DNA of 38,119 nt from Deltaproteobacteria bacterium (GTDB lineage: Bacteria; Desulfobacterota; Syntrophobacteria; Syntrophobacterales; Syntrophobacteraceae): the NCBI GenBank assembly GCA_021793275.1, contig JAJYTC010000025.1, positions 1 through 38,119 of the forward strand. Reading direction: 5' to 3'. A model generated the notes under the pieces. The model saw nothing but the letters and a program-made list of their open reading frames with translations. It made no database searches and was not told the origin of the DNA. Below, piece after piece: positions 27,096 to 34,651 of the stretch. Each line of letters starts with the position of its first letter. The first letter of the stretch is position 1. The position numbers were made by a program, and so were the translations under genes.

Positions 27096-28139
27096 TTAAG
27101 GCTTTTTCAAACCGAAGATCCCGTCCGAAGTCTCCAGCAGCACTTCGCTAAAACCCTTCATGTCATCGAGCACCAGCGAAGTAGTCGCCAACTGCTTGCC
27201 GTTGGAAATTTCTCCCCTGATTTCGTCTGCCGAGACAAATCTATAGTTCCCGGTAGCTTTCCCCAGATCATGATGAAAAGACCTCAGAAATCCGTTGAGG
27301 CTGTGGTTCGCTGAGAGGATGTTGTCCGGAAGGGGATCCTCCCAACTCACCCCTGCCTCACTGCATAGAGGAATCCTGGGCATGGCCGCAAAAAGAAGCC
27401 TCAAAGGGGAATGCCTGCTTCCCTCCAGGCTGTAGAACACAAAACAGTTGTCCTCAAATCCGAAGTAGAGCCTGTCTTGAGTCCCATCGATTTTCAGGTA
27501 GCGGGCGCCGTCGCTGGCCATTTTCACCACGAACCGCGCCTCGCCGGTCTCGACGCCCTCCCGGAGCAATGTGAACGTGAAAACGTCATCGAGGACGAAC
27601 GCGAGCTTTTTCGACAGCCTCCTGGAAGCGGTCAGGGGCTCGACTTTCATGCCGTCATCGAGGAACTTGTTCCTCAGCAGGGCCCCCGCGCCAATGCAGT
27701 TCGACAGATAAAACCGCCCCGTCTCGGAACCCAGTTGGGACGTGTACTGCACTTGCATGTGGATGTGAGGCTGCGCCGAATGGCCGGAGTTGCCGCAGGC
27801 GGCAATTACCTCGCCCGCCTTAACCGAATCGCCGTTCTTTACTTTTAATGAGGCATGCTTCAGGTGTGAGATCTCAACGTAATATCCATATGGGCTGTAG
27901 AGAAGAATATAATTTCCCCAGTTGCTGTTTTTGTCGACCTCCCCGGGTGGATTATCTTTTAAGCAGTCGCTGGCATCCACCACGGTCCCGCTCACGGGAG
28001 CAAGAATTGGTTTGCCGTAGCAAAAGTAATCTTCGATCAGATCGCCCTGGTTTTGATGGGTCCTTCCCCTGTCATCTTCAATGAGGAAATCATAGGCGTA
28101 TTTCCAGGCTCCTTTGTGGGTCCATTTGCCATCGAAACC
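27096..28139 (-). CDS. M23 (LytM-type) peptidase domain, in-frame continuation of the channel gene after an amber codon
   Basis: Directly after the TAG at 28142-28140 the same frame reads GFDGKWTHKGAWKYAYDF, the start of an M23 metallopeptidase domain whose first zinc ligands are the His and Asp of HKGAWKYAYD. The third ligand lies in the QPHIHMQV motif. M23 enzymes cut peptidoglycan or other peptide cross-links outside the cytoplasm. About 200 further residues form an unassigned beta-rich C-terminal domain. No ATG, GTG or TTG occurs in frame before GTG 27995, and starting there would lose the first zinc ligands. The domain was therefore evidently made as the C-terminal part of a fused protein with the upstream channel. 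It is now either decayed, read through, or affected by a sequence error. Confidence 0.8.
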   Translation of the reverse strand, partial: GFDGKWTHKGAWKYAYDFLIEDDRGRTHQNQGDLIEDYFCYGKPILAPVSGTVVDASDCLKDNPPGEVDKNSNWGNYILLYSPYGYYVEISHLKHASLKVKNGDSVKAGEVIAACGNSGHSAQPHIHMQVQYTSQLGSETGRFYLSNCIGAGALLRNKFLDDGMKVEPLTASRRLSKKLAFVLDDVFTFTLLREGVETGEARFVVKMASDGARYLKIDGTQDRLYFGFEDNCFVFYSLEGSRHSPLRLLFAAMPRIPLCSEAGVSWEDPLPDNILSANHSLNGFLRSFHHDLGKATGNYRFVSADEIRGEISNGKQLATTSLVLDDMKGFSEVLLETSDGIFGLKKP

Positions 28140-28142
28140 CTA
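28140..28142 (-). other. In-frame amber codon between channel and peptidase domains
   Basis: The frame reads WTVY-TAG-GFDGKWTHKG. In M23 proteins with this N-terminal pattern the residue before GF/GY is usually Gln (VxQGFxGxxTHKG), so a single C-to-T change (CAG to TAG) explains the stop. The frame is open for 384 codons before it and 347 after it. TAG is an ordinary terminator for several intact genes nearby (sulfatase, nuoBCD, nuoN, TPR lipoprotein), which argues against a changed code. Confidence 0.8.
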
Positions 28143-29294
28143 GTAGACGGTCCATCGGCCGGAAAAAGGCAAAAAAGGCCTCGGAAACACGCGGTCGAAC
28201 CGGCGAGCGAAGTTCAAATAATTGGAAAGGGAAGCTTCCGGGGACGATTTGATCGACAGGGTGATCTCGGGATAACCTGTCTGGATAAGAACGTATACGA
28301 GAAGTAGAACCACCAGGTTGAAAGGCAACGTGAAGACCGGCACGCCGAAGTGGATCCATACCACCGAAGCGGCATCCAGCACAAACACCGAGAGCAGAAC
28401 GCCCAGAAGGGCAAAAAGATAGCTGCGTCTGGACGGCACCAGGAAGACTGCTGCGATGGCCATGCCGGTCAGGATGAAATTGAAGCAATACAAGTTGCTG
28501 TATGCGTTTGTGAAGCTGCCGGTGAGAAGCGCTACGGCGGTGGTGCCGAGATAATAGGATAACACGGCCGCAAAGAACGCGATCCTTGAAAAAACCAGCA
28601 AGCCCGCTAATATCAATATCCCGCAAATGTCGTAGGGCATGAAAATCAGTATGCCCAGAGAGCGCAGAAGGCCTTGAACGCAAGCCGGAAGGGCATTGAG
28701 GTTCAGCAGGCGACTGTAAATGTAAAAAGAATCGACAAAAAGAGAGCTGTACCTGATGGAAGCAAGGTAGATTATTGTAGAGCAGATCAGGAAGGGGAGG
28801 TTCAACACCGGTAGCCGTAGGTTCTTGGACAAAAGCGAATAGAGCGTGCAACTCACCAGCACCGTCAGGGCAGAGGCCCCCGTTACCAGAAGCAGGGACA
28901 GGAAAGAAAACCTGAAGAGAAAACCTATCGAAAAGCCGACAATCAGAGCGTTGTATTCGCAAATGATCCGGACCGGGTCCCCTTTCCTTATCCCGAGCAG
29001 GCTGCTGAAGCTGATGGCCGTAAGCCACGAAAGAATTCCCGCGATGCCCAGATTCAAATTTAGAAACGAGCAGAACAACAGGACCGAGCCAATCAGACCG
29101 CTTCTGACGAATAAGAGCGTTGAATAACTATAGAGCAGTTCCAAGCCGGCCGTTCGGATCTTTGCCCATCCCACATCGAATAAATCGTACAGCCTCGATC
29201 GATGCCCGGCCGCTGACGCCTGCACAAGCGCAGGCCTCGATCCTCCGGCAGAGTTCGGCGGTTGAGAAGGGGATTCGGAAATCATTTCACTCAT
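28140..29294 (-). CDS. Urea-transporter-family (UT) channel, N-terminal part of a UT-M23 fusion
   Basis: A 384-residue polytopic membrane protein with the two-fold repeat of the UT family. Each half has the pore signature: CEYNALIVGF with VLNLPFLI, and LYCFNFILTGM with VFTLPFNLV. UT proteins are channels for urea and related small amides. The first 40 residues are a hydrophilic cytoplasmic tail. The start ATG 29294 overlaps the decarboxylase stop (AATGAGTGA). After the last helix the protein continues through SLSNYLNFARRF to FSGRWTVY and a TAG, after which an M23 domain follows in frame. I recall UT-M23 architectures in other deltaproteobacteria. In this operon the channel may carry the small product of the decarboxylase or ligase and not urea itself. 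Confidence 0.85.
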   Translation of the reverse strand: MSEMISESPSQPPNSAGGSRPALVQASAAGHRSRLYDLFDVGWAKIRTAGLELLYSYSTLLFVRSGLIGSVLLFCSFLNLNLGIAGILSWLTAISFSSLLGIRKGDPVRIICEYNALIVGFSIGFLFRFSFLSLLLVTGASALTVLVSCTLYSLLSKNLRLPVLNLPFLICSTIIYLASIRYSSLFVDSFYIYSRLLNLNALPACVQGLLRSLGILIFMPYDICGILILAGLLVFSRIAFFAAVLSYYLGTTAVALLTGSFTNAYSNLYCFNFILTGMAIAAVFLVPSRRSYLFALLGVLLSVFVLDAASVVWIHFGVPVFTLPFNLVVLLLVYVLIQTGYPEITLSIKSSPEASLSNYLNFARRFDRVFPRPFLPFSGRWTVY

Positions 29295-30699
29295 TCACCC
29301 TCCCGAGAGTGGAACCGCCCGCGCCACCCGATGGCAGACCATCGCCCAACTTCGGATTTCTCAGCCTATCGGGCACGAATTCAAGCGAAACGATATCTTC
29401 CAGCTGTTCTGCCCGCCTGATTTGCTCAACTGTCCCGTCTTCCATGACCATCACTACGGCAGGCCTGTACCGGATGAATTGCATCCATTGCGTCACGTTG
29501 TAGGCGCCGACCGGGGAGATTACCAGCCGATGCCCTCTGGAAAGCGGAGGAAGAGAAACGTTTTCTACAACCACATCTATATTCATGCATAAGGGGCCGA
29601 AAATGGTCGAATTTTCGTAGGCGCCCTCAACCGGACGGTCCAATTCGACCCTGTGGTTGTACCAGTTGGAAGTGTAGAGCAGGTTGACCCCCGCATCGAT
29701 AATATAGCTTCTCGATCCATCCGGGAGCCGCTTTGATCCCTCAATTGTCGCCACAAGATAGCCGGCTTCATCGATAAGCGCCCGGCCGGTCTCGAAGATC
29801 ACCATGGGGTATTCACCGGGGGCAAGATGACGAAGAAGCGTCGCGCTGATGGCCTCGGCATATTCACTGATCGGGGGGACCGACACCTCCGGGGGAAGGT
29901 AAGCCCCTTTGAGCTTGTTTCTTGAGGGAAAACCTCCGCCCATGTCCAGATAATCAATGCTCGCGTCGAAATCCTTTTCAAGGACCTTCATAAAATCGAT
30001 CATCTTCCGCAGTTGGACCGAGTAAGCCTTGGGGTCCAAAATAAACGTGCCGATGTGCGAATGAAGACCTGTAAGGTTCAACCATTGGCTCTGGTGAATT
30101 CTCTTGACCGCGTCCAGGGCAACGGTGGTGTCCAGGTTCAAACCGAATCTGGTCCACTGGGGATGTATCCCCGTATCCATATTGAGCCTCAAACCGACAT
30201 TGGCCCGCCTGCCCATTTCCCTGGCGACGCTTTCCGCTTTGTATATCTCGTCGAAACTGTCCAGATTAACCATCGCTCCTTCGCCGAAAGCAGTTCGGAG
30301 CGATTCCGCAGGCTTGAACGGACCGTTGTAGATGATCTCGCTGCCGGGCATGCCCAGCCTTCTGGCCTTCTGGTACTCGAAATCAGAGACCACCTCGGCC
30401 AGTTCCCCCTCCTGGTGGAAGACAGAGCAAATCGCGTCGAGATAGTTGGTCTTATACGACCATGAAAATCGAACCCTGGGGTAACGGCTCGAAAATTCCC
30501 GGTACACCTCACGGTATCGATCCCGGATAGCCCGTTCGCTGAAAATAAAAACCGGCGAGCCGTACCTGGATACAATCTCTTTTATGCTTGCCCCGTCGAT
30601 TTCGTCCCGGTAGCCCATGTGATATGAGCAACCGAATTTATTCATCCTGCCGGAGACCTGTTTCTTTATAAAAGGCTTCACATACGGTTTTTTGCTCAT
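29287..30699 (-). CDS. PLP-dependent decarboxylase of the DapDC/ODC (fold III) family
   Basis: A 470-residue enzyme with an alanine-racemase barrel and a C-terminal beta domain. The Schiff-base Lys is K83 in FSWSYKTNYL. The barrel contains LHSHIGTF, the phosphate-binding DMGGGFPS and FETGRALI, and the C-terminal domain has GPLCMNIDVV with the catalytic Cys and Asp, plus GAYNVTQW. Family members decarboxylate diaminopimelate, lysine, ornithine, arginine or carboxyspermidine; the specificity-helix region does not let me choose one. It is longer than typical DapDC (about 420). It is not placed with lysine or polyamine genes. ATG 30699 overlaps the ATP-grasp stop as ATGA, and its own stop overlaps the channel start, so translation is coupled on both sides. 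Confidence 0.87.
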   Translation of the reverse strand: MSKKPYVKPFIKKQVSGRMNKFGCSYHMGYRDEIDGASIKEIVSRYGSPVFIFSERAIRDRYREVYREFSSRYPRVRFSWSYKTNYLDAICSVFHQEGELAEVVSDFEYQKARRLGMPGSEIIYNGPFKPAESLRTAFGEGAMVNLDSFDEIYKAESVAREMGRRANVGLRLNMDTGIHPQWTRFGLNLDTTVALDAVKRIHQSQWLNLTGLHSHIGTFILDPKAYSVQLRKMIDFMKVLEKDFDASIDYLDMGGGFPSRNKLKGAYLPPEVSVPPISEYAEAISATLLRHLAPGEYPMVIFETGRALIDEAGYLVATIEGSKRLPDGSRSYIIDAGVNLLYTSNWYNHRVELDRPVEGAYENSTIFGPLCMNIDVVVENVSLPPLSRGHRLVISPVGAYNVTQWMQFIRYRPAVVMVMEDGTVEQIRRAEQLEDIVSLEFVPDRLRNPKLGDGLPSGGAGGSTLGRVNE

Positions 30700-31775
30700 A
30701 TTCCAACCGCCGATCCCAAATCGTTGTCCCTTGGCCCCTCGCTCGATTCCCCGGAGCAAACGACCTGCTCAAAATCCGTTATGTCCTTGAGCATCTCCGC
30801 GGTGAACCGGATCATCATTTTGCCGCTCTCATAGCGCGAATGATCTTCGTAGCTCATTCCCATCAAAAGTCGAACCATTCTCTCGGGCAGATTGATGCCG
30901 CACGCCGCAGCCATGTACACCCAGGCGGGAAAACGCGGATTGGCCTCCAAAAGGTATATTTCCCGGCTCTTGTCCTCGATTATCACCTCCATTTCGAAAC
31001 CGCCCCGCCAGCAGAGGCGCTCGACGAACCGGGATGCAAGCGCCAGCAACTCTTCGTTTCGTATGCTTACCGCGTTCCACACTTTTCCAAGGGCGGTCGT
31101 CGTCATCTTCTTCATGGCAAACAACCCCATATTTCCGCCTTCGCCGTCGCCGCAACCCACCACGTCGTATTCTTCTCCCGAAACGAATTCCTGGATGATT
31201 ATCGGGAACCCCCACTTGTTGGCCAGTTTGAGGAAATACTCCTCGGCCTCCATGTCCGAAGCCGCCTTGTAGGCCTCATAAAAAGGCCCCTTTACCATCC
31301 GGGGCGCCTCGATGTCGTTGAGCGCCGACCTCAGATCGCGAAAAGATGTGCAGGTCCTGAACTCGGGACACTTGACTCCTATGCGCGTCGCGAGTTCGTC
31401 GAGCTTTGTTTTCTCGCGTTCCTGGAAGGCATGCCGGGAAGGAATCAGCATCTTTATCCCCCAGCGCCGCAGTTCGCCTTCGATTTCCATGTAGATTGGC
31501 AACTCAGCATCGAGTGCGCTGATGATCACGTCAATGTTTTCTCTTGCGTGAATTTCTCGGAGCCTTCCCAAAAATAGCCGCCTGTCCGATGAGGGGTAGG
31601 GCAAAACATAGGCTTTGTCTATGATCTGCGTCATGTAGATGCCCGGCTCCATAGAATCGTATGCCAGGCCAACGGCCCTCACCTCCAGAGAACTTTCCTT
31701 GAGTGCCCGGACAATCCCAGTTCCCGGCCCGGGATTGTCCACCGCATTTATGCCGCTTACCGCGACTGTCAACAT
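30696..31775 (-). CDS. ATP-grasp ligase of unknown substrate
   Basis: A 359-residue ATP-grasp protein of the carbamoyl-phosphate-synthase/biotin-carboxylase type. The N-terminal preATP-grasp domain starts MLTVAVSGINAVDNPGPG. The ATP-binding part has RMVKGPFYEAYKA, IIIQEFVSGEEYDV and the metal-binding LLEANPRFPAW. Such enzymes join a carboxylate to an amine via an acyl phosphate. ATG 31775 is preferred to ATG 31781, because GGAG lies 8 bases before it. It follows the PqqD-like gene by 28 bases and overlaps the decarboxylase gene by 4. The natural reading is that it builds or modifies a small amide or peptide whose other step is the PLP decarboxylation. Confidence 0.85.
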   Translation of the reverse strand: MLTVAVSGINAVDNPGPGTGIVRALKESSLEVRAVGLAYDSMEPGIYMTQIIDKAYVLPYPSSDRRLFLGRLREIHARENIDVIISALDAELPIYMEIEGELRRWGIKMLIPSRHAFQEREKTKLDELATRIGVKCPEFRTCTSFRDLRSALNDIEAPRMVKGPFYEAYKAASDMEAEEYFLKLANKWGFPIIIQEFVSGEEYDVVGCGDGEGGNMGLFAMKKMTTTALGKVWNAVSIRNEELLALASRFVERLCWRGGFEMEVIIEDKSREIYLLEANPRFPAWVYMAAACGINLPERMVRLLMGMSYEDHSRYESGKMMIRFTAEMLKDITDFEQVVCSGESSEGPRDNDLGSAVGI

Positions 31776-31803
31776 GGCCATGTCTCCATTTTTCCGCCAG
31801 GCT

Positions 31804-32046
31804 TCAGATGAGATAGGCGTCTTTGAGGCTTCTTATGAAATCCGTGACGTCCGATTCCAGCTCATCCAGCGAAACATCATAGATTTCGGAAAGTAATTGG
31901 ATTATTTCTGCGCTGTCCATACCCTCTTTCAGGCAGCCGATGATCCGCAGACCAACCCCATTGGAGCTGAATGCCGAGCCTGTAGCCGGGTCGAAAATGA
32001 ACCCTGTGTCGCTGATCGCCAGTGATTTCAGTCTGTCTGTACTCAC
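31804..32046 (-). CDS. PqqD-family small protein
   Basis: An 80-residue winged-helix protein. ISDTGFIFDPATGSAFSSN, then GLRIIGCLKEGMDSAEII, and DELESDVTDFIRSLKDAYLI match the PqqD family, which binds leader peptides of ribosomally made peptides (the RRE fold). GTG 32046 overlaps the stop of the upstream small ORF as GTGA, and GGAGGAG lies about 10 bases before it; TTG 32064 is an alternative. It heads the known part of the operon with the ATP-grasp ligase. PqqD-like proteins also occur without peptide substrates, so a peptide role is suggestive only. Confidence 0.82.
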   Translation of the reverse strand: MSTDRLKSLAISDTGFIFDPATGSAFSSNGVGLRIIGCLKEGMDSAEIIQLLSEIYDVSLDELESDVTDFIRSLKDAYLI

Positions 32047-32261
32047 GATGCTGTGCTCCTCCAAATTGGCAGCCGCTGTCCAGTCTCTACAAAAATCAGT
32101 CTCTTAAACGGTCCGGCCATTGATTGAGCTTTCCCTGGCCCAAAGCCACGTTTCGGGCTGTATGGATGCGATTTATTACATAGACTGACGAGACATCGGT
32201 TCTTTCCAGATAATCGGTTGCAATGATCGCGTTCATTCGAGCAACATCCGGGCCGGAACAT
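32043..32261 (-). CDS. Possible small cysteine-rich ORF preceding PqqD (candidate precursor peptide)
   Basis: A 72-codon frame starts at ATG 32261, about 15 bases after the predicted transcription start, and ends with TGA overlapping the PqqD GTG (GTGA). It has five Cys in the first 30 residues (RPGCCSNERDHC, KNRCLVSLC) and a basic middle. No good ribosome site precedes it, although a near-leaderless start is conceivable. It matches no family that I know. The position suits a peptide substrate for PqqD/ATP-grasp, but chance cannot be excluded. Confidence 0.28.
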   Translation of the reverse strand: MFRPGCCSNERDHCNRLSGKNRCLVSLCNKSHPYSPKRGFGPGKAQSMAGPFKRLIFVETGQRLPIWRSTAS

Positions 32262-32283
32262 GAATTCTGTTGTAAATTTTTTT

Positions 32284-32312
32284 ATTATACTGAATTGAAT
32301 ATGAAATATGAA
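32284..32312 (-). promoter_or_regulatory. Sigma70-type promoter of the PqqD-cluster operon
   Basis: On the minus strand TTCATA (32312-32307, 4/6 to TTGACA) is followed by 17 bases and a perfect TATAAT (32289-32284). Transcription would begin near 32277, some 230 bases before the PqqD start. No other strong promoter is seen before the six-gene operon. Confidence 0.6.
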
Positions 32313-32361
32313 GAGAGCGAAAAAGCTGGGGGCAGTTTTTGAGCGTTTATCGGACTGCGGA

Positions 32362-32427
32362 TTGAAAAAAGCTTTCAGAAGGCTTGAAAAAAACTTTCAC
32401 AAGTGTGGAAAAAAACGTTCAAAAGGA
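32362..32427. repeat. Three tandem 22-bp repeats upstream of the operon promoter
   Basis: Units at 32362-32383, 32384-32405 and 32406-32427 share the pattern TTGAAAAAAnCTTTCAnAAG with exact 22-base spacing; a weak fourth unit may follow to 32449. Each has an A-tract and a TGAAA/TTTCA dyad (shifted and imperfect in the third). They lie about 85 to 150 bases upstream of the predicted start, on one face of the helix, fitting activator sites or curved DNA. Confidence 0.7.
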
Positions 32428-32676
32428 CGTAACGGAAGTTTCACTTGATAATCGCATTTTTGAAGTTCAGCGGGATTGGGCCCGGACTAGCTGAGATGCA
32501 CATAAGTATTGGATTCTTTACTGCTTTTGTAAACTATATTCGTTGCGTCGTTCCTGCGTGAAATTATCCGCTGGGAAAAAGCCTGAAAAAATTCTGAAGA
32601 AAAAGTCCTGGCGGCCCCGTTAAGAGGAACAGGTGAAGGGTAGGGGGCCATTGCCGAACAGTCACGGTCGACTGAG

Positions 32677-32958
32677 CTAATTTAGTTTTTCCTTATCGGG
32701 TAATCTCCAAAATTCAGCTTTTGAGATTCCGAATCGCCTTAGAATGGCATCAATTATCTATGGGCTGATTGCTGTCCCTGGCCTGTGATTTTTGACGGGA
32801 TATTGTGGACCCTGGCGTGATTCTGGAGAGTTGGGTTTCAGAAGGATGATTTCTGATCCCTTACCCCGCTTACCACTCCCGCTTCCTTCCAGGACTATTA
32901 CCCCATAAGTCTTGAGCCTAGCTTGCAACTCTCGAAGTTTGAGAGCGCCTCTAGACAT
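32677..32958 (-). pseudogene. hicA: HicA-like toxin interrupted by an in-frame amber codon
   Basis: From ATG 32958 the frame gives MSRGALKLRELQARLKTYG, GKGSEIILLKP, then GPQYPVKNHRPGTAISP and TAG (32760-32758). The same frame continues with IIDAILRRFGISKAEFW and ends at TAG 32677. That continuation is the conserved C-terminal helix of this HicA-like family, so codon 67 was originally sense. HicA toxins are mRNA interferases with a double-stranded-RNA-binding fold. The usual GSH catalytic His is Glu (GKGSE) here, with a His in KNHRP further on. The start overlaps the hicB stop. With the stop, the 66-residue product probably is non-toxic. Confidence 0.75.
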
Positions 32959-33304
32959 GGCACTCCGCCTGTGGTCTGCACAGTTGCGCGATGATCCAAG
33001 GCGGCATGAATCCCTTTGCTGAATCATCCTCGGAGAGAACCGAGATTTTCTTTTCTTCCAGCTCCTCCTTGCACTTATAGAATTCTGCCCACACCTCAGG
33101 AGGAGCCGGCCGATAGAGATGACCGAGGTTATCGTGGGTAAAAGCGTACCTTAGTTGAGCTATGATAAGATATATCATATCCTGGGTGACCGCATCGCCA
33201 GTCGATCCAGTTGCGACAATATCCAACTCCATGCAGTGGACAACGAACGTCTTACCTTCCTTCTTGATGAGAATGTTAAAAACCATGCCGGCAGAACGGC
33301 TCAT
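32951..33304 (-). CDS. hicB: HicB-like antitoxin
   Basis: A 117-residue protein of the HicB type. The N-terminal partial RNase-H-like fold reads FNILIKKEGKTFVVHCMELD, followed by IVATGSTGDAVTQDMIYLII, and the C-terminal half contains RPAPPEVWAEFYKCKEELEE. It would neutralise the adjacent HicA-like toxin. No obvious DNA-binding HTH or RHH domain follows, as in the antitoxins of this subfamily. GAGGG precedes ATG 33304. The stop overlaps the hicA ATG by 8 bases, antitoxin first, which is the reverse of the E. coli hicAB order. Confidence 0.75.
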   Translation of the reverse strand: MSRSAGMVFNILIKKEGKTFVVHCMELDIVATGSTGDAVTQDMIYLIIAQLRYAFTHDNLGHLYRPAPPEVWAEFYKCKEELEEKKISVLSEDDSAKGFMPPWIIAQLCRPQAECHV

Positions 33305-33985
33305 CGCTATACCCTCTATATCTTAAGAAAATATGGAAAATGACACAGTCGTTCACCGGCCGGCCGATCTCTACCTTCTTTTGCGTCCATCTTGCCCATG
33401 GAGTCAAACGGAATCTATAGGGTGAGTCCCGCATTGCCTGGGGGAAACCACAGTAATTCCATCGGGAGGATCGAGAGAAAACTAAAAGACTCCTCCAAAA
33501 TGGTATTACGGTAGAAGGCCTCGGAGGACCTAAGGCGGGCCGCCCCTTCGTAAGAGATAGACGTACATACAGCCTTCAACACGAGCGAAGCTGTTGTTCG
33601 CAGGTCCGGCGTGCAGCGGCGCCGTCCTTCCGCCCTAAAGACTTTTGATGAGATCTCGTGTCCTTCGAGCAAGTCGCCTGCTCGGTGGCGATTGGTCGCC
33701 AGGATTTGGCTCTCAGGGGCCTCCACTGTGCCATCGGGACTTATGAACGATGTTTGCTTTCATGGGGCGCTTGGCCCGCCGCAGACAAAAGCTAGCATTC
33801 ACAGAGCAGTCCGCGGCAAACGCCTTAATCGAGATCCATCAAATCGTGGACCACGTTTCCGCCCAGGTAGAGGGGCAGACGGTTACGAAAGCCTTTTGAT
33901 ACCCTGCTTTTTCTGCCGGTCGCACCAACAAGCGATGCGATGGCGGTAGCGAAGATATAGGGGGCAAACGTCGGCTGGACCGGGC
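33305..33985. other. Gene-free stretch between hicB and the TOPRIM-like gene
   Basis: Within 681 bases I find no frame with a recognisable domain, ribosome site or coding character. Open frames at 33611-33949 (+) and 33415-33726 (-) are rich in Arg, Ser and Pro and look like chance. It may be the remains of an inserted or decayed element. Confidence 0.5.
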
Positions 33986-34642
33986 TCAAATGCTGCATAA
34001 TGAATCGAAATCCTTGAGAAATTGCTTGATCTCATCGAAGCATGGATGATCAAGGGAAAGGGTGCCATTCCTGAAGAGGTGCCCGATGCCCTTATAGGGG
34101 TCACGTTCATGAAATCCCACTATGGCAGCCCTAGCACGTGCCTTATCCAAGCTCTTCCCCTTCGCCCATGCATTCGCGCCGGTAGATTCGAGAAAAGCGT
34201 CGACGCACCTTTCTGCTTCCGGCCATTTATCATAGATAGCAGGAAGGACCAGCGTCTCAATGCCACCGGGGGAGCCCATAGGGACCGTGAGAATAACCAC
34301 CGGCTTCTCATCCATGTAGCCCCTGCAACCTTGAGCAACGGGTGGGGTGAATCCGCTATCAAATAGAGCGTTTCTGATAAGTTTGTCCGATTCACCGGCA
34401 ACATGGTTATTGGCGACGAGCAATACCGCCTTCAGGACGTCACGAAAACCCGTCGTAATTCGGATCCCCTTTAGAGAACTCCCGAATGCAGAGACCCCTC
34501 CCGTATTTTGCTTGTTAAGCTCCGCTACGTGGCAAATCTGAAATTCGATATCGAGACTCCGCGTTAATGCCTCAAAGAATCCCTTATCGTCATCACCCTC
34601 GCACAACATGAAGCGCGACTTCACGAATTTCTCAAAGCTCAT
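33986..34642 (-). CDS. DUF3226/OLD-like TOPRIM-type protein, partner of an ABC ATPase
   Basis: A 218-residue protein. Its first motif, FMLCEGDDDKGFFEAL at about 11-26, is the Glu/Asp motif of OLD-family TOPRIM nucleases and of the DUF3226/DUF4435 group. The later GSPGGIETLVLPAI is also typical. Where the family usually has a DxD motif, this protein has LLVANNHVAGESD, so metal binding may be altered. The start ATG 34642 lies 9 bases after the ATPase stop with GGGGG as ribosome site, so the two are co-translated. By analogy with PARIS (AriA/AriB) and OLD/Gabija-type systems it may be the effector nuclease of an anti-phage pair; the family assignment is from memory of motifs. Confidence 0.7.
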   Translation of the reverse strand: MSFEKFVKSRFMLCEGDDDKGFFEALTRSLDIEFQICHVAELNKQNTGGVSAFGSSLKGIRITTGFRDVLKAVLLVANNHVAGESDKLIRNALFDSGFTPPVAQGCRGYMDEKPVVILTVPMGSPGGIETLVLPAIYDKWPEAERCVDAFLESTGANAWAKGKSLDKARARAAIVGFHERDPYKGIGHLFRNGTLSLDHPCFDEIKQFLKDFDSLCSI

Positions 34643-34651
34643 TTTGCCCCC

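Larger units (their letters stand above)
32065..32676. other. Upstream region of the PqqD operon
   Basis: This region of about 610 bases contains the leader with the possible small ORF, the promoter and the 22-bp repeats. From 32450 to 32676 I see no gene or clear signal. The part 32260-32430 is AT-rich compared with the genes on either side. Confidence 0.5.

Noticed and set aside
27096-32958. Reassigned TAG codon or pyrrolysine use explaining the in-frame ambers
   Set aside because: TAG is the normal stop of the XRE gene, sulfatase, ArnT-like gene, nuoBCD, nuoN, TPR lipoprotein and hicB in this window, and the third interrupted gene (hsdM) carries TAA.
33611-33949. 112-codon frame on the + strand
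   Set aside because: No ribosome site, skewed Arg/Ser/Pro composition, no recognisable domain.
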